Shown one piece after another: positions 1-10,527 of a stretch of DNA of 64,000 nucleotides (positions are counted from its first letter, which is position 1; the number at the start of each line of letters is the position of its first letter). The stretch spans positions 124,001 through 188,000 of the forward strand of contig VCJN01002791.1 in NCBI GenBank assembly GCA_006384855.1, in the 5' to 3' direction. Position numbers and translations under genes: made by a program. The notes beneath the pieces were generated by a model, which saw only the letters and a program-made list of their open reading frames with translations, did no database searches and had not been told where the DNA came from. The DNA comes from Tetraselmis striata (lineage: Eukaryota; Chlorophyta; Chlorodendrophyceae; Chlorodendrales; Chlorodendraceae).

Positions 1-115
1 AAAAGGAGCCTTCAACAGTTTTGAGTCCCGGGCATATCGATGGTTATCACGGAACGCGTTGCTCTTGGCTGTTGTGCTGAGCTGACGGGCTGTTGCTCTT
101 GGGCGCGCTGTGCAG

Positions 116-1972
116 GATGGGTGGCAAGCCACGCGGGAGATCCGCGCCTGGGAGGCCGCCACCAGCCGGACGCGCACGCCCATCATCGCCTGCAGCGCGC
201 GCGCGATGGCCGGCGACCGCGAGCACTGCCTGTCGGTGGGCATGGACGACCACGTGCCCAAGCCGGTGAAGAACGCGGAGCTGATGGACGTCATTACCAA
301 GTACCTGAAGGCCGGCGGCGACAGCCCCGCGGTGCGCACGGCCAGCCGGGCCAGCACCTGCGGCGGCTCGCCCCCGCCGGGCTCGCGCTGCGCGCTGCTG
401 GTGGACGAGTGCCTGGCCACCGCGGTCGACACGCAAGGCATGCTGGAGGCGGAGGGGCTGATGGTGGAGGTGGTGGAGAACGGGCTGCAGGCCGTGGAGG
501 CCTTTGAGGCGGCCTCGGGGCCGCAGTACGAGGTGGTGCTGATGTCGGGGAAGCTGGCCATCGCGACCGCGCGCGACACGGCGGCCGCGCTGCTGGCGGC
601 CGCGGAGCGCTGCAGCCTCGTGGCGCCGCCGCTGGTGCTGCTGCGCCAGGCGGCCGCCGGCGACACGTCCGGCTCCAAGGCATCGCCTCCCAAGCCCGCG
701 GGGCGCAGGTCGGTGGACGTGCGTCCGCCGTTCAAGTACTCGGTGCAGCTGCCGATGCAGGCGGACCAGCTGAGCATGGTGCTCACATGCTGCGGCCTCA
801 AGAGCAGCGGCACGCTTCCCGACGTACGCGGCCTGCGCCCCTTTGACGGCGAGGCGCTCATCGGGAAGCTGTGCCTGCTGGTGGACAGCAGCGCCGACGC
901 GGCCAGCGTGCTGCGCTCACTGCTGGCGCCGGTCGGCATCAGCGTGCTGCACCTGGCCGACCCGGCGCAGCTGCCGGCGACGCTGGCGGCCAGCAGCTAC
1001 AGCGTGGTGCTGCTGCACCACCCGGACTCTGCCGCGCTGCTGGCGGCCGTACGCGCGCATAGCCCGGACCTGCCGGTCGTCGTCCTGCCGGCGACCCACC
1101 GCCCAGAGGACCTGCTGGACGCCGCCCCCAGCACCGCCGCGCTGTCGCAGCTGCCCTTCTCGGCGCGCCGCACCGCCATCCTGGGCGCCCTCTTCCGGCT
1201 CACGGCGGGCACCGTGACGCCGGAGGACGCCAGCCGGCGCTCCTCGTTCCAGCCGCAGCCGCCGCTGGAGCTCGCGCACTGCCTGACGGTCTTTGCCGGC
1301 GACTGGCCGCTGGCGCTGGAGCGGCTGCAGGGCTATGCCGACAACGGCGCGGCGCAGCTGGCCGCGATCGCGCTCGCGCTCGCCGCCACGGATATGACCG
1401 CCCTCCACGCCGTGTCGGACGAGCTGGCCGGCGCGTCCCGCGGCTGCGGCATCGAGCGCGTCGCGTCGCTGTGCGACCGGCTCGGCGCGGCCGTGGAGGC
1501 GCGCGGCGGCCCGAGCTCGCCGCAGCTGCTGGCAATCCTGGCCAGCCAGCTGCAGGGCACGCTCCTCGAGACGGCGGCCTTCGTGACCAGCCTGAGCCAC
1601 ATGGCCACGATGGACATCGCGCGCGGGCTGGTCTGGGCGGGCGGCGACCTGCCCGGCCTGCTCGACGTCCTGCTGGGCGCGCTGCAGCGCACCTGGAGCG
1701 AGCTGCAGGACAAGGAGGCCGCCATCCGGGGCGGCGACGTCCGCGTCGTGGTGGACATGACGGCGGGGCTGATGGGCCCCGAGGTCGCCGCGGCCGCCCC
1801 GCGCCTGTTCGCCGCCGCCTCGGAGGCGCGGCAGGTGGTGCAGGCCGACGGGCACGGGCACAACGCGCTGCGCCTGATGTGGCGCGAGCTGGAGCGCCTC
1901 CGCGTGGACCTCAAGCTGCTGCGCGGCACGGTGGCGGTGCAGCTGCGCGGCCAGTGGTCCAGCCGCCCGTGA
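116..1972 (+). CDS. Hybrid histidine kinase, C-terminal exon (receiver, pseudo-receivers, HPt-like tail)
   Basis: This is the last exon of a multidomain two-component sensor; the kinase part is off the left edge. A 3' splice site (tgtgcag) ends at 115 and the frame is open to TGA at 1970-1972, about 618 codons. The first ~70 residues are the second half of a receiver domain: DGWQATREIR, then PIIACSARAMAGD with the conserved Ser/Thr position, then the conserved Lys in PKPVK. The phospho-accepting Asp would be in the previous exon. Two more receiver-like folds follow (CALLVDE near nt 390 and LCLLVDSS near nt 870), but neither shows the Asp/Lys set, so they look like pseudo-receivers. The last third is helical and HPt-like in two blocks (nt ~1260-1520 and ~1640-1920), with Asp where the phospho-His is expected. 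The tail is very rich in Ala and Leu. The receiver is certain; the pseudo-domain calls are inferred from pattern. Confidence 0.8.
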   Translation, partial: DGWQATREIRAWEAATSRTRTPIIACSARAMAGDREHCLSVGMDDHVPKPVKNAELMDVITKYLKAGGDSPAVRTASRASTCGGSPPPGSRCALLVDECLATAVDTQGMLEAEGLMVEVVENGLQAVEAFEAASGPQYEVVLMSGKLAIATARDTAAALLAAAERCSLVAPPLVLLRQAAAGDTSGSKASPPKPAGRRSVDVRPPFKYSVQLPMQADQLSMVLTCCGLKSSGTLPDVRGLRPFDGEALIGKLCLLVDSSADAASVLRSLLAPVGISVLHLADPAQLPATLAASSYSVVLLHHPDSAALLAAVRAHSPDLPVVVLPATHRPEDLLDAAPSTAALSQLPFSARRTAILGALFRLTAGTVTPEDASRRSSFQPQPPLELAHCLTVFAGDWPLALERLQGYADNGAAQLAAIALALAATDMTALHAVSDELAGASRGCGIERVASLCDRLGAAVEARGGPSSPQLLAILASQLQGTLLETAAFVTSLSHMATMDIARGLVWAGGDLPGLLDVLLGALQRTWSELQDKEAAIRGGDVRVVVDMTAGLMGPEVAAAAPRLFAAASEARQVVQADGHGHNALRLMWRELERLRVDLKLLRGTVAVQLRGQWSSRP

Positions 1973-3713
1973 CACCAAGCAAAGCAAGCAGCAAGCCGGC
2001 TGGGCCCACCCTCGCCCGGCGACAGCGCCGCGATCTTGCCGGCTTGCTTGGGTGGCAGCCTTGGATCGGTTTGACCAGGAAATGGCGTAGATGGACAAAT
2101 AGGTAAATAGCAAGTGCACATTACGGATGGTGGAATTAATTATTACTGTACCTCTAGATTTGAGATCCTGCAGACAACAGTAGTATTGTAACAATATCTA
2201 CAACAGTCGCTATGCTATGGCAGGTGATGTTGTCTGTTCAATGGCAATATTAACGCACACCACTTCATGCTGGCTTCTAGTCAGATGATTCTCTAGTTTC
2301 TCTCATTTGCTGGTGCGGGCTCTTGTCAGCGCACAGCATCATAACACCCATAGAAGGTTGCAGGTGCTATATCGCTCTACGCCATGAAGTAGCAAACGCG
2401 ATGTAATGTCATGACGTCTTACTGTAAATGCGCAGCCAATATTCATATTGCCACATGCTGCTAATGAGACCGTGGCGGGAACATATCCGCCAACGCTGGA
2501 TGGTAGTCATATTGCAGGGATATCTACAAGGGTACCCGCGCGACCTCATCGAGTAACAAAACATTTTTTTTCAAAGAACAGGATGCACCGCCCTGCAGAG
2601 CGCAGATTCATGCAACGTCTATGTTCCGGAATAATTGCCGATAGTTTGTCGGCAATTGCCGATAGTTTGTCGGATTAATTGCCGTTAATTGCCGAAAAAC
2701 AATTTGTCGGCACCGATTTCATCTATCATAGGAACACCGCATAAAAATCTATATATATGTCTTTTCATTATTGTTAACGCCACGCAGGCACGCGCCGCAC
2801 ACCGAGCCGACGTAATGCGCTGTTTACATACATATGTACTGCTAGACGATGAACGTATACTAGCCCAAAAAGAATCGCACATAGACGCAGTATGTATAGT
2901 AGTCAGTTCTTGGAAAGCAGCACAACACACTGCGAGTGGAGCACTGCGAGTTCCTTTGTAGCCCCTGCCCCACAGTAGCCCCTGCCCCTGCCCCTGCCCC
3001 TGCCCCTTTTGGCAGATGAATATGAACAGGCTGAATTGTAATACGCGGTTAATTGATATGGATATAACATTATTACACCTGGATAAGCTACATCACACGA
3101 CACCACAGCACAGCACACACACAGACAGTATACACCATGATAATCATGTCAATATGAGTATCACGGTAGTTTGTTTGTATTGAATATCATCACTGCGATG
3201 CTGCATGCAGGAGGCTGTTGTATGACCTTGCATCCGCCTGCCACGTGGTGCACCTGTGTTGGGCAGACAATGACATTGCGAATGCGGATATAATACCAAT
3301 ACTAGACGCAATATAATCAGCAGCGTTCCCAGCAGCTTCGAAACTCCAAAAATGCGACGCGTGCCAGTTCTATCTACCTTAGTTATTGGAAACGAACTAC
3401 AGCCTCAATTAATGGACACAGCTTAATATATGAAAGTGCGCGGATTATAATTGATCTCGTTTCATCTTGTTGTGTCATGCTGCATCATGCCGATATCAAC
3501 AGGCTGCCCCTACGGGGCGCTGCCCGTTACATCCGAGTAGATATCTGCACTGTTTGTCTCTCATTATGGCGTTGTGACGCGCCCCTGCCTCGCGAGTTAC
3601 ACAGGTCTGTCGCGGTTACACAGCGCAAACACTTGCAGCCGGTCCTCGCCACTGTGGCCGCAGTCTGACCACATCATTATTGTTTGCAACTACTGACGTA
3701 CACCGCCACGCTA
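1973..3713. other. Intergenic region between two convergent genes
   Basis: No gene is supported here. It separates the 3' ends of the kinase (+) and the monooxygenase (-). It has a TGTAA near 2185 that could serve the kinase mRNA, a small hairpin repeat at 2633-2710, and a CCCCTG-rich tandem tract at about 2960-3008. For the opposite gene, TGTAA signals read on the minus strand at 3616-3620 and 3597-3601, about 95 and 115 nt after its stop. Short ORFs here show no family signal. Confidence 0.6.
2633..2710. repeat. Short tandem hairpin repeat
   Basis: A ~20-bp unit containing GCCGATAGTTTGTCGGC occurs twice in tandem, followed by two shorter degenerate units and a last GTCGGC. Each full unit is self-complementary (GCCGA pairing with TCGGC). 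It lies in the intergenic region downstream of the kinase gene. No function can be assigned. Confidence 0.6.
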
Positions 3714-6700
3714 TCATGACTCTGCTGCGGCCGAGACAAGGGGCTTCACTACATCCTCCAGCACGAGCTGCATGCGCTCCGGGTTGCGCTCAGTGTAGCG
3801 CTGGATGTCCCGCACACGCGGGATGCGAGCCAGCTCAAAGTCCCTGAGCGCCTGATATGGGCAGCGGGCAGCGGGCGCGGACGTAAATCTGGGACACAGA
3901 GGATGGTTCGACACTGCGCAACGATGCTGCCGAGAACGCACAGTGAGGGTTCGAAAACCAGTGGCGAAGCCATTGAATGCCATGTGAAAGCGCAATCGCA
4001 GACGCTCAAGGGAGGAGGGGAGAGCTCGTGGTGTCGTGGGCTGGCAATTGCCGAGTGACTGTGTAAACCTGCTGACCATCTCCGAGTCGATTTCCGAGTT
4101 TTGCGATCCTGTGATGCATTTCAACGCAGTAGCGGCCAACCATCGGCGCCGAACAAGCACAACGCTTGATGCCACACGGCCGCGCGATATCGTATGATAT
4201 ACAAGCGTGTAGGGGGAAAACTTGAAACGGAGGTGCTTATTGGCTGTGTTTCCCACACTTCTAGCGTAGGGTAGCATCGGTATATAAGTAGCAGCAATAC
4301 GATCGCAGTCGCGCATTTATGTCATATAAGCGACATATATGTACGATATATGTCTCGTACTGCGTGTACCGACAACGAGCACTTAAAAACCATTATAACT
4401 CGGTTGATTTTTTTTTCGTATGTACCTGTATCACAAGGTACGAGGAAGGCTTTAAACGTATGGCCGGTTTATGCAAAATACTACTGGTGTGAGTACCAGG
4501 AAAGATACGACATAGGTAATGGTTGACAACCGTTATCACAGATTGGCCGATGGTAATATGATAAATTATGTGTCAATCCGAGGCACAGGCAAGCAAAATT
4601 GTAGAGGCAAAGATGGAGGCAAGCACATTATACAGAGACGCAATTCCGCGTCGCGTCATTACATTTGTCATCGTGTCATCACCATGGCATGGTGCAACAT
4701 AATATGACACCACGCCCCGAGAGCATGGAATGCCATCGACTGCACTAAGGCGATGCCCCTTACCTTGCACTTCCCTCCCCTCCCGCCTTCCTTCTCAACG
4801 TGGTTTCCATTTGGGGTATGTGTCCAACGACTGCCCTCAGAGGTTTGTTGGCGGTAAGTGGGTCGCGACATGGACGGCTCTCCCCCGTGCATGACCGGAT
4901 CTTGTCCCAACCTCAGTGCTGTGGATCTAGAGCCCTTGAGTATTGCGGCGGGGCGCCCCTGCCACCTCCCGGCGGCGTGCCACCCCTGCTCCCGTATTTG
5001 TATCCACCTATATAAATAAGATGAATAAAATATCGTTAAATCGGTATTTTTATCGTATCTTCATCGTTGTGCATCGGTACGCATTCCTATCACTTTATCT
5101 AATTTGGAGAAAGGCATGTGCAAGGTTTTCGTTATATATGGGCACTACACAATTATAAAATGTAATTAGTGCTTTCCGAAATCGACTCGCAATACGACTA
5201 TGATGTATCTCTCAGTTTTCTCCCAAGAAAAAGGAACACATTCAAAATTGTCGAACTTCCATCCTAATAGACTGGTTGAGCTACTCGTAATAATTTCAGG
5301 TGATTCTTACACATTGTAAACATACTCGCAGGGTATACAGACATCGTGATTGTCACACTACATTCCTCCCCCTGCGAGACATCAATTCTCGGTTTCAGTA
5401 GGGATCGCAACGGCGACCTCTAGGAAGCTCGGCCGATAACCAGTGCAACAATTGTCGAGGCGACATTCGCAGCAAAAGCACGGTGCTTGCCAGACGGCCA
5501 CGTGATATCGTATTATAGTGTATGGTTGTTGTAAGCTTTTAAGGTACACATTATAACGCACTCGCAGCGTTCGTATATAGACACCGCAATTGTCACATAC
5601 ATCTGCCGCGCGTGCATACCCATGCAGTAGGCACATGTGCTCACCCTGGCACGAGGCAGCGTTTCGGCCCACGCGCGACCTTCAATCGAAACATGTCAAT
5701 GGCGTGGCGTGGCGTGGGGTGGAGGGGGACCGGATGCGGGGACGAGCCGGAGGTTTGGGGGGTGGCTCGGCTTCTCACCGCCTCCGACAGGCCATGCTGC
5801 TGCACACTCGCTGCCAGCACAGCGGCGTCCTCGATCGCCAAGTTGAGGCCCTGCCCGTCTGGAGCGCCCACGTGGGCAGCGTCCCCGATGAGTGTAATGC
5901 GACCGCGCCCCCAGCGGGCTCCCTGGAACATGTGTGTTGGGGGGGGGGGGGGGGGGGGGGGGGGTTATATAAACGGCCCGGCGCACATCGAGGTGGGGTC
6001 AGCAAGGCGGAGGCGTGCGCAGGGGGGGGGGGGGGGAGCAACGTTCTGAGAAATATAAAAGGTACTGAATTGTGCGCGAAGAAGGGGCGATAAGAGGATA
6101 TCAGCCTCGGATGTAGTCGGCAGCTTTAGTTGGGAGCAATGCTACGTGCCTGGCCACGGAGCACCATCATACATGGCAACAATGCCGGTTGCTCGGCAAG
6201 GCTGAGGCTGGATAGGTCGGGTTTAGACACGTGCTTGCCCACATTGTATATGTAGATTAGCAGCAGTAAAACCCAACGTCCAGCGATCAATCTCACCGTC
6301 AATTCAGTGTGGAATGTCGGTGCTACATGACCTTCAGTGAATTGGCATATGTACGCCAAGAGAAGACTCCGCAAAAACATGCCATGCAACAATCGTTTTC
6401 AAGGTTTATCTTCGTGAAGACAGCCCCGCGCCTGATTGATGGCAATCGACTCACCTCAGGGAGGTTTTCCAGTGAGCGCCGGAAGAGGCCGTGCTCCGTG
6501 ATGTCGCCTGCGGGGATGGCGGTTATTGCGTCCAGAAGCATGCCTGGGAAGCCTGCAAACGCCTGCAGCCACAGCTCTCGCTGCGCCGCCGTTTTGGCAT
6601 CTGCAAGGGATGATTTATGGACACAGTGCCGGAGGGGGGGGGGGGGGGGGGTCAATGCTCTTTCCATCTACGGGTGCTGACGTAGTGGTTGTATGAACGC

Positions 6701-8902
6701 TGCGAACGCGAACCGGCCCTGCCTGTTAGAGGGCAAATGTAGACGAAACCATAGGGCAACTATAACGAATGTTTGTATACATGCACGCAAGCCCAACTGG
6801 ATGATGCTTGTGGCAAAGGTTCTAGTTCTTAGTAGCGCTATATTAAGATCGATATCCTTTTATTCAAGGCGGTGACAACGAGCCACAGTATGTTGCCACC
6901 CTTCTTGCGCATTCCATGTCACCGATACGGTGCATATCGAAAATGATACGCGTCGTACCGTTTTATAACAGTGACGATTGCCACGTACCCCCAACAACAA
7001 TTGGTACAGATAGTCGTCTTATTCATGCCATTCTATTGTCTATCGCTCTTAAGGCTGACTTGCAGTAAATAATGTGCGTGAAGTAGTCCAGAAAATTTTT
7101 ATCAATGGAAATACCTACTCAAAAACTGCACTTAGTGCGTGCCGGAATGGATATAACTTACGTCACCAGGGCGCGCACCATTGGTCTCGCCGACGGCACT
7201 TGTCGCGCGCCGCTCGTGGTCATAGGTCAGCCCCAGCAGCTCAAGCTCCGCCACAGGGGCGTTCCCACTCAGAAGGAGCGTGTCCGCGCGGATGGGATAC
7301 ACCGCCATGAAACGCGTCTGGAATCCCTTGGCGGGGTCCTGGATCCACCGGCTGCAGCACAAGGCACGCCGCACAGTGGGGCTTCAGCATCACATGGCCG
7401 GATTGAACAAAAACCAACAGTCCTTAACTTTGTCGGTATTGCTTGGGAGATGGGGAATGTCCAATGTTGGTTGGTAGCCTTGTGACGGAAGTAACTTGCC
7501 AGGCTCACACGGACTCCCCGCCCTTCCTTTTCCTGCCCCCTGGCACTGGCTATACCTGCCCCTTCATTGACAGCACCACGGCGCAGCCCCACAGCGTACG
7601 TAACCGGCATATAGGCGTACTTTTCATGCTTACCGACCCAAGGACCCGGAATCAACACGAGCTGCCCCTATGCAAAACAGGAAGGCTAACCCTGGAATGT
7701 AGTAAGGGTGGACGACGTTGTAAACGCCGTATCAGAACAAAATGTGTCTACCTATAATTGTTGAAGTCTGCAGAACAGTTTTCTATTTTCCAAACATACA
7801 CGAATACTTCACGAATTTATCACAGACGCGGATTTGAAATGTGCGCGTATGTGCCTGATACGTGCGCTGTGCCATGCCGGCGGTTAGACAGCAAATCGTT
7901 TCTTTCTTCTGTGCCCTTAGTGCTCAATAGCTGCCGGTACCGAATTAATTGATACATATGGGATTATCGAGTGGCGCGCATGTTTCCCATTGCGATGCCG
8001 TCCGAGCCGCTCTCACTCACTGCGCGGTCCGGCATTCCGGGTCCTGTTCCGCCAGCCACTTCTGCAGCGGCCCCGCTGACGCGGAGAGGTCCAGCTTGCC
8101 GCGCCACATCACGCTGCCGCTGAAGTCCGGCGGGGCGTCGCCGAGGGCGCGCTGCCGCACCCGCGAGTAGAAGCCGTCCGCGCCCACCACGTAGGCCGCC
8201 GCCACCGCCGCCCGGCCGCCGCCCGAGGTGTCGAACGTAAGCAGGCCGCCGCCGTCCCCTTGCGCCTCATAGCCGGCGAACCGATGTTCCAGCTCGACGC
8301 TCCCGCCCGGCAGCATGTCGTACATCGCCCCCCTGATGTCCTGCCACGCCAACAGCGCGGGCTGCCACCCTGTCTTCTCAAGCAGGTCACCGGCCATCGC
8401 GCCCGTTGGCATGCGGGTTGTCAGCTGCCCATGCATGTCGTGCATATGCAGCGCCTTCACGGTGATTCGCTTGTCCCACAGGCCACCGGCCAGATCGGGG
8501 TCGATGGCAGCGAGGGCTCTCCAGCCTGCGCATGGGGATGCCGCGAGCGCATGTCACCCCTGCACAATATGTACCCCTCCCCTTTGTGCCTTCTTAAGCA
8601 ATTCTACTACGGGGTCAGCAGGAGGCATCCTGAAGCAGATGTGCGCACCGTTCACGTGCATTAGCACGCTGGCGCCCGGCTGATGGATATCTGGCGACGC
8701 CTCGAAGACCTGCAGATATGCCAGAGCTTGGCTAGCTTCAGTGCTGGGCTCAATACACCTGTCCACACATATCAGCACCCCTCTACCCCCCTGGACGTGC
8801 ATGCACGTCCAGGTCTGGACAAAACAATGTATGCAAATGCAAATAAAAATACATAAAATAATTCACTTAGCACAAACGTGCAGTCTCTTTCTCGCCCTCT
8901 CT

Positions 8903-8946
<44 letters not shown>

Positions 8947-8947
8947 T

Positions 8948-8979
<32 letters not shown>

Positions 8980-9980
8980 TATCTGGTGAAGATGAAGACC
9001 TCCGTTCAGACCTGATCTTCACACACACGCGTGCATATGCGTATATATGCGTATAGATTATTTACACACACAGGTAGTTGAAATACTTTGATTACGCTCC
9101 TGTGTTGCTGCTGGCGTATCAAACCGCATATGTAGGTGTATGCGAGTACGTATGGAATAATTATTATGTAGCAACTGTTTTGTGGCAATAACAGCAATGT
9201 TTCGTTGGATCCGGCCAGGGGGTAAAAGGACCAATTGCACTACTGTCCAATTATTTAATACTATCAGTATTACTATTATTTAATACTACTGTCCAATTAT
9301 TTAATTTCACAGCCCTTGAGGCCAATTGCATCACCGCACATCATGCCCATGGCACCAAGCACATACCAGTCCTGGCAAGGCCAATCCATGTCACTATTAG
9401 ATGGCTCAGCGTATGGGAATAGGGCTCTAGTGGCGGCCAGCATGTTTTTAATGTATGTCAGCAAATAACTAATTCTAATTACCCGGCGGGCACATTTAAA
9501 TATTGGCGGCTGTGAATACCGTATTTGACCAGGGCTATTACATGAAAGGAAACATTTTACGGCATCTGCTATCTATTAATATATATATATATGTTTAATC
9601 ACAATATAAATATATACATATATGTATGTTAAATTATATATCTAGCCGCAACGAGTACTGCTTCACTGGCGAGTCTGCCGCAGCCACACCTTGACAGACA
9701 GCGTGGAGACCGCTCGCCGCAGCGCCAGGGCTGTGGCAAGCCCGCCCGGGCCACCGCCCACGACGGCGACGTCCAGCGGCTCACTGGCGGCGGCAGCTCT
9801 CGGCGACCCCATCGCCGCCCGGGGCCGACCCCTCCCTCGCGACAGTCCCCCTCGGTCGATGCGGCCGAGGGAGCCGGGCGCCCTCTGAGCGCGTGCCGGT
9901 CCAGCTGGTGTCAGCGACATCGCACGCGCGCGCCCGTGGCCGAAACCTTCGGTATGCGGCGGCGACTGCTCGCGTCGCAT
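3714..9980 (-). CDS. FAD-dependent monooxygenase (aromatic hydroxylase / zeaxanthin-epoxidase-like family)
   Basis: Seven exons join in phase: 9980-9690, 8709-8649, 8525-8021, 7351-7167, 6600-6455, 5922-5779 and 3851-3714, giving 489 residues. Family motifs come in the right order. Exon 1 has the FAD-binding GGGPGGLATALAL. Exons 2-3 join to give VFEAS...VLMHVNGWRALAAIDP. Exon 3 has GADGFYSRVRQR, the DG motif. Exon 6 has IGDAAHVGAPDGQGLNLAIEDA, contacting FAD and its ribityl chain; exon 7 is the helical tail. This family hydroxylates or epoxidises aromatic or isoprenoid substrates with NAD(P)H and O2; the substrate cannot be read here. The first ~65 residues are rich in Arg, Pro, Ala and Ser and could be an organelle transit peptide, but ATGs further in are possible. 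Introns are 123-1927 bp; several have sense-strand C runs before the acceptor (for example + strand 5939-5964). Confidence 0.85.
7598..7745 (-). repeat. Dispersed intronic repeat, copy A
   Basis: About 150 bp in intron 3 of the monooxygenase gene match, in reverse complement and at roughly 80-85% by eye, a segment of the last intron of the HHL1-like gene (12215-12372). The best block reads, on the minus strand, GGGTCCTTGGGTCGG followed by AAGCATGAAAA. No terminal repeats or target duplications were seen, so the family type is unknown (SINE- or MITE-like). Confidence 0.7.
8791..8812. other. Perfect 22-bp palindrome
   Basis: A perfect palindrome, CTGGACGTGC followed by ATGCACGTCCAG, lies in intron 1 of the monooxygenase gene about 80 bp upstream of exon 2 (on the minus strand). 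It could form a cruciform or be a dimeric binding site; nothing else supports a function. Confidence 0.6.
8911..8978. repeat. Adjacent (CT)n and (AC)n microsatellites
   Basis: A CT run of about 15 units is followed, after a few bases, by an AC run of about 15 units, inside intron 1 of the monooxygenase gene. Short ORFs across it are low-complexity artefacts. Confidence 0.95.
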
Positions 9981-10527
9981 CTGTCAGCCTAGACTCCGCG
10001 CTGATGGCGAGTTGCCAGTTCGGATGGAACGAAACGACGGAAAGGGAAACTTGATGCTCATTTTGTTCGCCGCTGCCTCAGTGCGCGCTCGCTAACCCGC
10101 GGAGAGGGTTGGCACAATGGGTGACAGCTCGTCGGCCCACATCTAAATCTGGCGCCTCTTGAGCCGCCACGTCGACGAGATTCTGAAAGGTTCACCGATG
10201 TTGGATTTCTCATTACATTCGGAGCTGTCAAACCAATGACTTGATTATCCGGACGATATGATATTGGAAACAATACGGATGCAAAGCTGTTGCTGCGCAG
10301 CCATTTCTCAGAACAGCGCCACGATAGTAGCGCCACGCTGGACGTCCGCGCTCTGTCACAGCGCGGTCTGGCCAAATTGGCGGCAGCACGGCAACCTAGC
10401 GACCTCAAACGCAATAAGGTGGCCGCGCTCTGGTGCAAACAACCCTCGAGCCCAGCGCTCCTGCCCCAGACAGTACCCCTCAGTCGGCCCCTGCCACGCC
10501 CCGCTTCGTCCCAGATAACCGATCGCC
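9981..10527. promoter_or_regulatory. Shared divergent promoter region, monooxygenase / HHL1-like
   Basis: The start codons of the monooxygenase gene (-) and the HHL1-like gene (+) are separated by 547 bp with no other gene. Both products have possible plastid transit sequences. Co-regulation is only inferred from the arrangement; no TATA box or known light-response element was recognised with confidence. Confidence 0.45.

Noticed and set aside
917-2194. 425-codon minus-strand ORF opposite the kinase exon
   Set aside because: It is the antisense of a GC-rich coding exon and is dominated by Arg, Ala, Gln and His; no domain is visible, while the plus frame has a clear receiver domain.
2971-3006. 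CCCCTG tandem repeats considered as a CRISPR-like or telomeric array
   Set aside because: The unit is six bases with no spacers and no match to algal telomere repeats; it is a simple minisatellite.
5590-6093. Overlapping plus-strand ORFs near the G run at 5939
   Set aside because: They are antisense to exon 6 of the monooxygenase gene, whose minus frame carries the GDAAH motif; the Gly runs come from the homopolymer.
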